From DASSNU01 sp035701265 (GTDB lineage Bacteria; Gemmatimonadota; Gemmatimonadetes; Gemmatimonadales; Gemmatimonadaceae), in the NCBI GenBank assembly GCA_035701265.1, contig DASSNU010000009.1, forward strand, positions 1 through 64,000: a stretch of 64,000 bases of DNA. The letters run 5' to 3'. Positions 8,370 to 17,172 of the stretch are shown here, piece after piece. The number at the start of each line of letters is the position of its first letter. The stretch's first letter is position 1. Under the pieces are notes generated by a model. That model saw only the letters and a program-made list of their open reading frames with translations, was not told where the DNA came from and made no database searches. The translations under genes were made by a program, and so were the position numbers.

Positions 8370-10331
8370 CTAGGGGCGCCGCCCCTCCAGGTACACCACG
8401 CCGCCGCTCGCCGTCCCGCTCATCATGTCCGTGGTGCCGTCGCCGTTCACGTCACCGAAGGTGGGCGCGGAGAGCGGTGGGATCCACGGAAGCGACCGCG
8501 TGAGCGCGCTGTCGCTCTCGAAGCGCGGCTCCTGCCGCGTGCCCACGTTGCGATAGACGAGCGGCGGCCCCGCTTCCGTGCCGACCACCAGATCGAGCAA
8601 CCCGTCGCCATCCAGGTCCACGAGCGCCGGCGCGCTTCGCCGCCCGACGCGGATGCCATCCAGGCTGTCGCTCACCAGCGCGAAGTGCGGCGCCGTTCGT
8701 GTGCCATCGTTCCGATAGTAGTTGAGCGTGCCGGAGGATTCGCCGACGATCGCATCCAGCAGTCCGTCGCCCGTGAGATCGCCGAGCGCCGGGGTGGCGT
8801 AGCTGCCGCGCGTGAGACGGAGCAGCGCGCTGTCGGCCAGCACGAAGCGCGGCTGCGTCCGCGTTCCCTCGTTGCGGTAGTACTGCACCGCGTCGCGCCA
8901 GCTCCCCGCCACGAGATCGGGGTCGCCGTCCCCATCCAGGTCGGCGAACGCGGGAACGTAGTGGAACTCCCCCGACACGCCGGGCAACCGTGCTGCGGCG
9001 TGGTACTCCGGCGCGCGCGCGGTGCCGCGGTTCTCGTAGACGAACATGGCCGCCGTCCCCGGATTCGTCGGTTCGATCTTGTTGCCGATCACGAGATCCA
9101 GATCGCCGTCGCCATCCAGATCGACGAGCGCCGGACTGCTCTCGCTCCCCACGTCGATGGACGAGAGGAACGTCGTCGTGCGCACCGCGAACGCCATCCG
9201 GCCGGTCTGCTCCAGATAGTACAGATTGCCGCGCGACGTGCGGTCGGGCGCGAACGCGCCGCCGAGCGCGCCCACGAGCACATCCAGATCGCCATCGCCA
9301 TCCAGGTCGGCCACCGCGGGCGCGTTGTACCCGCTCGTCCTGAGCGGCTGGTTGGCGGGAAACACCACCGTGTCGCGCCCGATCACCGGCGCGGCGCAGC
9401 TCCCCGTGTTCACCAGCCAGAGCAGCCCCGGCTCGAAGAAGTCCCCCCAGAGCAGGTCAGGATCGCCATCCTGATCGATGTCGGAGACGACCATCGTGTT
9501 CGCGCCGTGCGCGCTGCCGAACGTCTGGCCGATGATCCGGATGTGCTGGAACGAGTCGGTGACGAACGCGAACGGCGGCAGCGCATCGGACGAACGTGAC
9601 GCGCGCGCGGGCTGCGCTTCCCGCGCCGCGCGCGCGTCCGGCGTCGCGTCGCGGCTCACCGCTCCCATGCCGGCCGGCACGGTGGACTGCGTGGCCTCGT
9701 AGCGCGTCACCATTCCGGTGGCGCGGCCGAGGAGCAGATCGAGCTTGCCGTCGCAATCGATGTCGACGATCTGCGGGATGTTCTGCCGGTCGCTGAAGAT
9801 CGCCGTGTCCGCCGCGTCGCGGAGCGTATCGACGGCCAGCACGAAGCGCGCATCGCGCGCCGAACCGGTGTTCCGGAACACGCGCAGATAGCTGAACGGC
9901 GATTCGGCAAAGAGGTCCAGGTCGCCGTCGCCATCCACGTCCACGAACCGGCTCCACTCGCCCACGTCGAGATCCTGGTAGCGATCCGTGCGCCAGACGA
10001 AGCGCGGCGCGGTGCGCGTGCCGGTGTTCTCGAAGAACATCATCCGGCCGGTGTATTCCTGCGCGAAGAGATCCAGGTCGCCGTCCCCATCGATGTCCAC
10101 CAGTTGCGGGCGTGGATGATCCAGCCCGCCCAGGAAGGGAACGTCGTAGCGCGCGCCCGCGCTGTCGAAGGCGGGGAACGGCGCCACACGCAGGGTGAAC
10201 CGCTGCGCGGAGGTCTCCGTGCGCGCCGATGCGGGAGACACGCGCTGCGCGGCCGCGCACGCCACCACGCACGACAGGGCCGCCGCGCCGACGATCGCCG
10301 CGGCGGCCCTGCGCGAACTGCCGAGCGTCAT
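8370..10331 (-). CDS. Secreted FG-GAP/VCBS-repeat beta-propeller protein
   Basis: 653 residues. A signal peptide (AAAIVGAAALSCVVACAAAQ) is followed by about ten repeats carrying the calcium-loop motif DxDGDGDxD (DIDGDGDLD, DVDGDGDLD, DIDCDGKLD, DLDGDGDPD, DLTGDGLLD, DVNGDGTTD and others), each with a FENTGT/YRNVGT-type strand. This is the VCBS/FG-GAP repeat family that folds as calcium-binding beta-propellers outside the cell. No enzymatic domain was seen. The ATG at 10331 overlaps the stop of the upstream propeller gene by ATGA, so it is the last gene of a three-gene operon of propeller proteins. Confidence 0.9.
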   Translation of the reverse strand: MTLGSSRRAAAAIVGAAALSCVVACAAAQRVSPASARTETSAQRFTLRVAPFPAFDSAGARYDVPFLGGLDHPRPQLVDIDGDGDLDLFAQEYTGRMMFFENTGTRTAPRFVWRTDRYQDLDVGEWSRFVDVDGDGDLDLFAESPFSYLRVFRNTGSARDARFVLAVDTLRDAADTAIFSDRQNIPQIVDIDCDGKLDLLLGRATGMVTRYEATQSTVPAGMGAVSRDATPDARAAREAQPARASRSSDALPPFAFVTDSFQHIRIIGQTFGSAHGANTMVVSDIDQDGDPDLLWGDFFEPGLLWLVNTGSCAAPVIGRDTVVFPANQPLRTSGYNAPAVADLDGDGDLDVLVGALGGAFAPDRTSRGNLYYLEQTGRMAFAVRTTTFLSSIDVGSESSPALVDLDGDGDLDLVIGNKIEPTNPGTAAMFVYENRGTARAPEYHAAARLPGVSGEFHYVPAFADLDGDGDPDLVAGSWRDAVQYYRNEGTRTQPRFVLADSALLRLTRGSYATPALGDLTGDGLLDAIVGESSGTLNYYRNDGTRTAPHFALVSDSLDGIRVGRRSAPALVDLDGDGLLDLVVGTEAGPPLVYRNVGTRQEPRFESDSALTRSLPWIPPLSAPTFGDVNGDGTTDMMSGTASGGVVYLEGRRP

Positions 10332-11563
10332 GGACGGCCGGTGAGGCTCATCCCCACCGCGTCGCCATCGGTCTCGATCACGCGCGAGATGGTGTGTCGC
10401 GCACGGTCGATCGCCACCACCGTGCCCGTGCCCTTCGGCCGCGGATGCGCGGGCGTGTACGCGCCCTGCTGGTTGTGATTGGACACGAACACGGTGCGCC
10501 CGTCGGGAGAGATCACGATGCCGTGCGGCTCGGCCAATCCGTTCCCCTTCACCACCGCGTCCACCTTCCACGTGCCCGCGTCGATCGCGGTGACGCTGTT
10601 CCCGCGCTGACTGCCGAGCCACACCTGCTTGCCGTCGGGAGTGAAGGAGACGTGCCACGGCCACGGGTCCACCGGGATCACGTCGAGCTGCCGCAGCGCG
10701 GTCGGCGTGGTGGCATCGAATACCAGCACGGCGCTCCCCATCTGGTCCGTCCCCACCATGCGCGTGCCGTCGGGAGACACTGCCAGCTCGACGATCATGC
10801 GCATCGAATCGCCGGGGATCTTGCTGAGCGTCACCTGCTCGCTGTTGCCGTTGATGGTGGCGATCTGGTTCTCCGCCAGGCTCCCGACGTACGCGTAGCC
10901 GCCGCGCGGATCCACCGCCACCGCGTGCGGGCGCGGAATGAAGACGTCCACCTCATCCACCGTCATGGTGGAGCGGTGGATGATCCCCACCCGCTGCGGC
11001 GGATTCACCGCCGACATCGTGCGCGTGGCGTACAGGAGATCGCTCTTGGGATCGAGCGCGAGCAGCCCGGGAATTTCCATGGTCGCCTTCGCCACCACGT
11101 GATTGTTCCGGTCGAACTTCACCACCGCGTTCGCGCCGATGAGGCTCGCGTACCAGTACGAGCCGTCCGGCTCCACCGCCGTGTCGTGCGGCTTGGCGGT
11201 GGCGGGAAAGCCCAGCTTCTGCAGGTCGACGGTGGTGATGAGCGAATCGGTGAGCGGATCGATGACCGAGATCGTGGCCGCGGTCTGATTGGCCACGTAG
11301 ATCCTGGCCTCGGCCGCCTGCGCGCGAGCATGCGTGGCCGACGCGGGCGCTGCGCCCGGTGCCGCGCCGCGCGCCGCGCGTACGCTCGGCGTGGGTAACG
11401 CCGCCGTCGTGTGCGGCACAGGCTGCGCGCACGCAGCGACGAGGGCCGCCAGCACCGTCACCGCCCACGCCCTGCCGCACCACCGGCGCCCGCCGCGCGC
11501 GACCTCTGCACCTGCCGTCGCGCGCGTGCACGCACGGTCGAACATCATCGCGTTACTACGCAT
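10328..11563 (-). CDS. YncE-like seven-bladed beta-propeller lipoprotein
   Basis: 411 residues. The N-terminus has a hydrophobic stretch ending in VLAALVAAC, a probable lipobox, and an Ala/Pro-rich linker. From about residue 85 the YncE pattern repeats: ARIYVANQTAATISVIDP, EPDGSYWYASLIG, HAVAVDPRGGYAYVGSL, AVSPDGTRMVGTD, SFTPDGKQVWLGS, VISPDGRTVFVSN. Proteins of this fold bind ligands or act in surface assembly; the ligand here is unknown. It is the middle gene of the operon, 63 bp after the upstream gene and overlapping the downstream one by ATGA. Confidence 0.88.
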   Translation of the reverse strand: MRSNAMMFDRACTRATAGAEVARGGRRWCGRAWAVTVLAALVAACAQPVPHTTAALPTPSVRAARGAAPGAAPASATHARAQAAEARIYVANQTAATISVIDPLTDSLITTVDLQKLGFPATAKPHDTAVEPDGSYWYASLIGANAVVKFDRNNHVVAKATMEIPGLLALDPKSDLLYATRTMSAVNPPQRVGIIHRSTMTVDEVDVFIPRPHAVAVDPRGGYAYVGSLAENQIATINGNSEQVTLSKIPGDSMRMIVELAVSPDGTRMVGTDQMGSAVLVFDATTPTALRQLDVIPVDPWPWHVSFTPDGKQVWLGSQRGNSVTAIDAGTWKVDAVVKGNGLAEPHGIVISPDGRTVFVSNHNQQGAYTPAHPRPKGTGTVVAIDRARHTISRVIETDGDAVGMSLTGRP

Positions 11564-11626
11564 GGAACGCCTCCCGCGCGCGGCGGCGGCGCATCGCGAT
11601 GCCCCGCAGCCGCGTGCCGACGCTGG

Positions 11627-14011
11627 TCACGGGACGAGTTGGCGAGGACGCGGCTTGAGCATGAAGACCCCTTCCCCGATGCTGGTGACGACCACCGTGC
11701 CGCTCTTGAAGAAGGGATAGTTGCTCCACGAGCCGGCGAAGCCGGGCTCGTCCGGTCCCACCGGATGCGTGTCGAAGAATCCGATCTCGGTGGGATGCGT
11801 CGGGTCGCTGATGTCGAGCACGCGCAACCCGCTCACGTAGTTCGACTCGTACATCGTGTTCCCCACGATGTACAGGTTGTGGTCGGTGGCGCGGTTCTTC
11901 GACACGTACTGCGTGACGAGGATCGGGTCCGTGGGATCGCTCACGTCCCACACCATCGTGCGCGTCCCCTGCACCTGCCCTTCCAGCTCGTCGAGCTCGT
12001 CGTCCATGAAGAAGTACTTCTGATCGTCGGTGAGCCACCCCTGGTGCGTGTAGCCCACGTTCGGATACCCCACGTGCGCGAGTGCCACCGGATGCTTCTT
12101 GTCGGTGACATCGGCAATGCCGAGCGCCGTCTCGCTGGAGTTGAAGCACAGCTCGCGCCCGCGGAACTTCGCGGCCGGTCCGTGATACACCACGCACTGT
12201 GCGTCGTGGATGTAGCCCGTGCCCGCGCGCCCGGTGGCCGGATCGGCGAAGCATCCGGCAAAGGTGGGCTGCTCCGGCGAGCGGATGTCGATCATGTGCA
12301 GCCCGCCGCCGCACGTCTCTCCCCCCTGCCCGTTCCCCACCGTGTAGGCGAACCCGGTGGCGGTGTCGATGACGATGTTGTGCGCGCTCGCGATCCGGTC
12401 GTAGTGCGCATCCTCGGTGAAGGTGACGGGTACGCCCTTCACGTCGCGCAGCCGGGTGAGATCGAACACCTGCATCCCGTGCGGCCCAGCGCCATCGGCC
12501 ACCACGTACGCGTGGTTCTTGTAGACCTTGATGTCGCGCCAGGGCGCCGACTGGGAGTTCGGCGTCTTGGGGAGGGAGCCGAGGTACCGCGGATGCATGG
12601 CGTCGGTGATGTCCACGAACGCGGTGCCATCCATGCGCCCGATGAGCGCGTACTCGTGCCCGGTCTGCGGGTCGGTCCACCCCCACATATCGTTGAGCGC
12701 CACGCCGCGCGCGCCGCCAATCTCGGAGATCGGCAGGAAGGAGAGCAGGTCGACGTTGCTGCAATCGAAGATGTTGGCCTTGCCCGAGGCGCAGCTCACC
12801 TTCTTCCCGGTGATGGACGTCAACCCCTTGCTGTCGCCGTGCACCGCGCTGGCCACGGACCACGAGTTGTTCGCCGTGCGCATGATCAGCGCCTGCCCTT
12901 CTCCGTAGTCCGCATTCGGCATCCCGACGAGCACCACGTTCCCGCCGACGGCAATCGACCCGCCGAATCCGGTGGTCGAATCCGGCGTGGGGAGCGCGGC
13001 AGCGCGCGACCAACTGCCCGATGCATCGCGCTCGATACGATAGATGCGTCCTGCACCGTCGTTCGCGCGCGGCGCGCTCACGAGCACGGCATCGCCATCG
13101 AACGCGATCGCCGACCCGAAGACAGCGGACGTCCCATTCACCGGGAGCAAGCGCGCGGACTCGGTCCACCGCCCGGTCGCGTCGTTATGCCGATACACGA
13201 ACACGGCGCCCGTGCCGGCGAACGCTCCCGGCGCCGAGACGAAGATCTCGCCGTCGCGCGCGGCGACCACGTCGCCGAACCCGGCACGCGCGTCCACACC
13301 GCGCGCCAACAGCCGCGCCTCCTGCTTCCACTGGCCGGACGCGTCGCGCACGAACACGTACGCCGCGCCCGCGGCAGAGTCCTTCTGCACCGCACCGACC
13401 ACCACACGCTCCGCACCCGCGTTGCCGTTCACCACGGCCACCGCGACGCCGAAGAAATCGCCCGCCGCCCGGTCGTCCGCGCGGAGCGTCCCCTCTTCCT
13501 TCCACCCGGACGCACCGCGCCGGAAGACGTACACCACGCCGGCGGTGCTGTCCTTGGCCAGCGAGGACACCAGCGCGAGGTCTCCGGACAGCGCCACCGC
13601 GCGACCGACGGCGTCCCCCGCCGCGATGTCCGACGGCACGAGCTTGGCCGTCTGCTTCCACGCGCCGGAGGCATCGCGCGTGAACACGTACGCGGCGCCA
13701 CGCTCGCCGTCCACCGTGGTCGCGCCCACCAGCATGGTGGCGCCATCCACCGCGATCGCGCGCCCGAAGTGGTCGTTGTTGCTCGCGTCACCCGCGTGCA
13801 ATGTGGCTGCGAGCTTCCACGTTCCCCCCGTGGCGCGATAGACGTACACCGCGCCGGGTGCGTACTCGTTGAGCGGCTCTCCCACGTACAGCTCGTGGTC
13901 GCCGGACGCCACCGCGCTGGCGAAGTTCTGCGCGGTGACCGTCGGGGCCGCCAGCACGAAGGCCAGCGCTGCCGTGAGCGCGCCGAGGACAGGAACACGG
14001 GACCTGGTCAT
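11627..14011 (-). CDS. Secreted choice-of-anchor-B protein: FG-GAP N-terminus plus LVIVD repeats
   Basis: 794 residues. Signal peptide VLGALTAALAFVLAAPTVTAQ is followed (about 30-400) by integrin-alpha-like repeats of the type LYVGEPLNEYAPGAVYVYR and ALVSSLAKDSTAGVVYVFR. A second half (about 400-790) carries LVIVD-type repeats: FVDITDAMHPRYLGSLPK, ADVTDKKHPVALAHVGYP, VWDVSDPTDPILVTQYVS, VLDISDPTHPTEIGFFDT. Domain order matches the choice-of-anchor-B group of secreted proteins, but no sorting anchor is visible. It is the first gene of the operon with the two other propeller proteins. The start has CCAC-rich context and no strong ribosome site, so the exact N-terminus is less certain. Confidence 0.85.
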   Translation of the reverse strand: MTRSRVPVLGALTAALAFVLAAPTVTAQNFASAVASGDHELYVGEPLNEYAPGAVYVYRATGGTWKLAATLHAGDASNNDHFGRAIAVDGATMLVGATTVDGERGAAYVFTRDASGAWKQTAKLVPSDIAAGDAVGRAVALSGDLALVSSLAKDSTAGVVYVFRRGASGWKEEGTLRADDRAAGDFFGVAVAVVNGNAGAERVVVGAVQKDSAAGAAYVFVRDASGQWKQEARLLARGVDARAGFGDVVAARDGEIFVSAPGAFAGTGAVFVYRHNDATGRWTESARLLPVNGTSAVFGSAIAFDGDAVLVSAPRANDGAGRIYRIERDASGSWSRAAALPTPDSTTGFGGSIAVGGNVVLVGMPNADYGEGQALIMRTANNSWSVASAVHGDSKGLTSITGKKVSCASGKANIFDCSNVDLLSFLPISEIGGARGVALNDMWGWTDPQTGHEYALIGRMDGTAFVDITDAMHPRYLGSLPKTPNSQSAPWRDIKVYKNHAYVVADGAGPHGMQVFDLTRLRDVKGVPVTFTEDAHYDRIASAHNIVIDTATGFAYTVGNGQGGETCGGGLHMIDIRSPEQPTFAGCFADPATGRAGTGYIHDAQCVVYHGPAAKFRGRELCFNSSETALGIADVTDKKHPVALAHVGYPNVGYTHQGWLTDDQKYFFMDDELDELEGQVQGTRTMVWDVSDPTDPILVTQYVSKNRATDHNLYIVGNTMYESNYVSGLRVLDISDPTHPTEIGFFDTHPVGPDEPGFAGSWSNYPFFKSGTVVVTSIGEGVFMLKPRPRQLVP

Positions 14012-14390
14012 GGGACGATTCCACCTCCGCAGGGGGACAGGATGTGGTGGCCACGAACGGCGCGAGCGCTCCGATGACGGAGCACGGAGCGCGGCGACCG
14101 TGGACCGCACGTGCCGCGATCGCGGCGGGAGCCACCAGCTTCCGGTAGCAGGACTATACCTTCCGTGCGGGGGGCCGTGCCAGGGCTGGCGGCCAGCGCG
14201 AGCAACCCCCATCGCCAGACAGGGGTCCAATGCGCTAAACATGTACGCGTCCGGCTCGGCCGGCGTTTCACGAACACGCGCCGCGCGCCCCTCTCCGCCA
14301 GCGTATGTCGCGCGTGGCCAGGGCATGTCGCGCATGCCGCGCGTTTCGTGCATCGCGATCGCTCCACCCACGCACGGAGTCCACTGCCGC
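14012..14390. other. Divergent intergenic region (379 bp)
   Basis: This gap separates the start of the minus-strand propeller operon from the plus-strand ADOP permease, so both promoters should lie here. A TATACC hexamer at about 14155-14160 could be a -10 for the permease, but no matching -35 stands 16-18 bases upstream. Nothing else is clear. Confidence 0.35.
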
Positions 14391-17024
14391 ATGTTCACCC
14401 TTCTGCAGGATCTCCGCTACGCCTTCCGCTCGCTGCGTCGCGCGCCGGCGTTCGCGATCGTCGCCGTGCTCTGCCTCGGTCTGGGGATCGGCGCCAACTC
14501 GGCGATGTTCAGTCTGATCGACGCGCTGCTCTTCCGTCCCCCCGCACGCGTGAGCGATCCGGATCAGGTAGTGCGCCTGAGCGTCGCGATGACCGATCCG
14601 ACACGCGGCCCCATGCCGACCATGTCGCTCTCGTATTCGCAGTTCACCGCGCTCCACGATGGCGTGCACCAGTTCTCCGGCCTGGCGGCGTTCTCCAGCA
14701 CCAGCGCCACGCTCGGACACGGCGCCACATCGCGCGACGTGCAGGTGATCCTCGCGTCGGGCGACTACTTCTCCACCCTCGGTGTGCGTCCCGAGATCGG
14801 CCGGTTCCTCACGCGGGACGACGACGTGCAGCCGCATGGTGTGCCGGTGGTCGTGCTCAGTCACCGGTATTGGGCCAACCGGATGGGATCGGACCCGACG
14901 GTGCTCGGCAAGCCGCTCGAGTTGAACGGAAAGAGCTACACCGTGGTGGGGGTGGCTCCGCAGCACTTCGTCGGCGTGGACCTCGACCAACCGGATCTGT
15001 GGGCGCCGCTCGCCGCGGCGGGGGACTTGGGGCTCCCCCCGGAGGGGGTGACGTCGCCCACCATGTACTGGCTCACCGTCGTAGGGCGGCTCGCTCCGAC
15101 CGTGCGGCGCGAGCAGGCGCGCGCCGCCGCGACATCGGCGCTGCGCGCGGTGCAGGAGCAACTGGGTGTCATCACGCCCATCGGCGGCGGTGGCCCGGGA
15201 GGCGGGCGTCAGGTTCAGATCACCATGCGCACGAACGCAGCCCCGCCTGGCGGTGCTCCGGCTGGCGGAGCTCCCGCGGCCGCCGCGCCGCAGCGCGTTG
15301 CACCACAAACCGGCGCGCCGGACGCGCGCGCGGGAGCGCCTGCCGCGGTAGAGCGCGCCGCGCCCACGCTCACCGTCTCGCTCGATGATCTCGTCTCGCA
15401 GTCGCGCGCGACGCTCGGGCGCGGCGCGGGAGGCCAGCCGCTCCCCGTCTCACTCTGGCTGCTCGTGGTGAGCGGGGTGGTGCTCCTCATCGCGTGCGCG
15501 AACGTGGCGAACCTGCTCCTCGCGCGTGCCACGCAGCGCCGGCAGGAGGTGGCCGTGCGCCTCTCGCTCGGCGCGCCGCGTGCGCGCATCACGCGGCAGT
15601 TCCTGACGGAGAGTCTCGTACTCGCGCTGGCGGGCGCGGCAGTAGCGGTCGTGCTCACGCTCCTCACGGCGCGGCTGGTGAACGCACTGCCGCTCCCGCC
15701 CCTGGATCATCTGGTGAGCGCTCGCGTGCTGGCGTTCACCTTCGGCGTGGCCGTGGTGTCCACGCTCGCCTTCGGGCTCGTCCCCGCGCTGCGCGCCTCG
15801 CGTCCCGACCTCACCGTGGCGCTCAAGGACACCGCCGGCCGCGGGCGCGCGGCGCGCTCCCTCACGCGCAACGCGCTCATGGTCGTGCAGCTCGCGCTCT
15901 CCCTCGTGCTGCTCGTGGGCGCTGCGCTGCTCGTGCGGAGCCTGCACAACGTCCGCGCCATCAACGTGGGGATGGATCTCGACCGGGTGGCCACCGCGTC
16001 GGTGGACCTCCGCTCGCGCGGGATGGCGCCCCCCGACATCCGCGCCTTCTTCGATCGCGCCGCCGATCGCCTGCGCGCCATTCCCGGCGTGGCGCAGGTG
16101 TCGCTCGCCCAGGCGGTGCCCTTCCGGATGATCATGATGCGCATGGTGCGCATCCCCGGCACCGCGGCGGCGGACGAGCCGGTGCGCGCGCTCACGAACG
16201 TGGTGGACGAGCACTACTTCGAGACGTTGGGCATTCCGCTCCGCGCCGGCCGTGTGTTCACCGACCAGGATCGGATCGGCACGCCGGAGGTGGCCGTCGT
16301 GAGCGAGACGTTCGCGCGCCGCTACTGGCCCGAGGAGAGCGCGATCGGCAAGTGCATTGCCGGACGCGATGGCACGTGCATCACCGTAGTGGGCGTCGTG
16401 GCCGACACGCGCACCGCGGGTCTCATGACCGATCCGGAGCCGTTCTTCTACGTGGCGCTCGGCCAGGCGGAGCCGACGAGATTCGCAAGCCTGCAGCTCC
16501 ACGTCCGCGCGCGCGGCGCGCCGGAGCAGCTCGCCCCCGCCATCCGGCGCGAGATGCTCGCGCTCGATCCCAACCTGCCGTACATCACCGTCGAGCCGAT
16601 GACGAACCTCGTGCGCCCGCAGCTCCGTCCATGGCAGATGGGGACGCTCGCGTTCGGCATCTTCGGCGCGCTCGCGCTCGTCCTCGCCGCCACCGGACTC
16701 TACGGCGTGATCTCCTTCGTGGTGGCGCAGCGCACGCATGAGATGGGGATCCGGATGGCACTCGGCGCGCAGCGCGGCGACGTGATGCGGCTGGTGCTGT
16801 CGCAGAGCGGCGCGCTCGTGGCCATCGGCACGGTGGTCGGCGTGGCGGGCGCCGCGGTGGGCACGCGCGCGCTGCGCGGGCTCGTCTACGGCGTGAGTCC
16901 CACCGACGTGCCCACCTTCGGCGCGATCGTGGCACTTCTGGCGCTCGTCTCGCTGGTGGCATCGTGGGCGCCGGCACGCCGCGCCACGCGCGTGGACCCC
17001 ATGGTCGCGCTCCGCTCGGAGTGA
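14391..17024 (+). CDS. ADOP-family ABC-type permease (MacB/FtsX-like)
   Basis: 877 residues. The start MFTLLQDLRYAFRSLRRAPAF is the standard opening of ADOP (acidobacterial duplicated orphan permease) proteins without the PadR-linked prefix. It contains two FtsX modules. The first transmembrane helix is near 20-45, a MacB-like periplasmic domain spans about 60-340, and three helices follow at about 350-460 (LLVVSGVVLLIACANVANLLLA). A second periplasmic domain and three final helices end near LRSE. A Pro/Ala/Gly-rich insert near 280-320 (GGAPAGGAPAAAAPQ) is unusual. There is no ATPase gene next to it, as usual for orphan members. Role presumed macrolide/peptide efflux or lipoprotein handling. 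Confidence 0.88.
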   Translation: MFTLLQDLRYAFRSLRRAPAFAIVAVLCLGLGIGANSAMFSLIDALLFRPPARVSDPDQVVRLSVAMTDPTRGPMPTMSLSYSQFTALHDGVHQFSGLAAFSSTSATLGHGATSRDVQVILASGDYFSTLGVRPEIGRFLTRDDDVQPHGVPVVVLSHRYWANRMGSDPTVLGKPLELNGKSYTVVGVAPQHFVGVDLDQPDLWAPLAAAGDLGLPPEGVTSPTMYWLTVVGRLAPTVRREQARAAATSALRAVQEQLGVITPIGGGGPGGGRQVQITMRTNAAPPGGAPAGGAPAAAAPQRVAPQTGAPDARAGAPAAVERAAPTLTVSLDDLVSQSRATLGRGAGGQPLPVSLWLLVVSGVVLLIACANVANLLLARATQRRQEVAVRLSLGAPRARITRQFLTESLVLALAGAAVAVVLTLLTARLVNALPLPPLDHLVSARVLAFTFGVAVVSTLAFGLVPALRASRPDLTVALKDTAGRGRAARSLTRNALMVVQLALSLVLLVGAALLVRSLHNVRAINVGMDLDRVATASVDLRSRGMAPPDIRAFFDRAADRLRAIPGVAQVSLAQAVPFRMIMMRMVRIPGTAAADEPVRALTNVVDEHYFETLGIPLRAGRVFTDQDRIGTPEVAVVSETFARRYWPEESAIGKCIAGRDGTCITVVGVVADTRTAGLMTDPEPFFYVALGQAEPTRFASLQLHVRARGAPEQLAPAIRREMLALDPNLPYITVEPMTNLVRPQLRPWQMGTLAFGIFGALALVLAATGLYGVISFVVAQRTHEMGIRMALGAQRGDVMRLVLSQSGALVAIGTVVGVAGAAVGTRALRGLVYGVSPTDVPTFGAIVALLALVSLVASWAPARRATRVDPMVALRSE

Positions 17025-17050
17025 GGGCGGTGGCGCGGCGCCAGCGCGCC

Positions 17051-17155
17051 GCGTGACCGCCTCACGTCGCGTGACGATTGCAGCTGCGTGACGATCTCAC
17101 GTCGCGCGACGATTGCAGCTGCGTGACCATCTCACGTCGCGTGACGATTGCGCGT
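17051..17155. repeat. Three 35-bp tandem repeats with an internal palindrome
   Basis: Units lie at 17051-17085, 17086-17120 and 17121-17155, each beginning GCGTGACC or GCGTGACG. They differ at only a few positions. Inside each is TCACG-TCG-CGTGA (with one CGCGA variant), an inverted repeat recurring every 35 bp, about 3.3 helical turns. A degenerate fourth copy may start after 17155. The array sits between two convergent genes, so it may act as a terminator, a protein-binding array or an intergenic repeat family. Confidence 0.8.
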
Positions 17156-17172
17156 CCTGCGACCGGGTTACG

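Noticed and set aside
11411..14077. Long plus-strand frame opposite the choice-of-anchor-B gene
   Set aside because: Opposite strand has a signal peptide and regular repeats; this frame has only repeated His/Arg composition.
17051..17155. CRISPR array
   Set aside because: The 35-bp units are directly adjacent with no unique spacers, and no cas genes are near.
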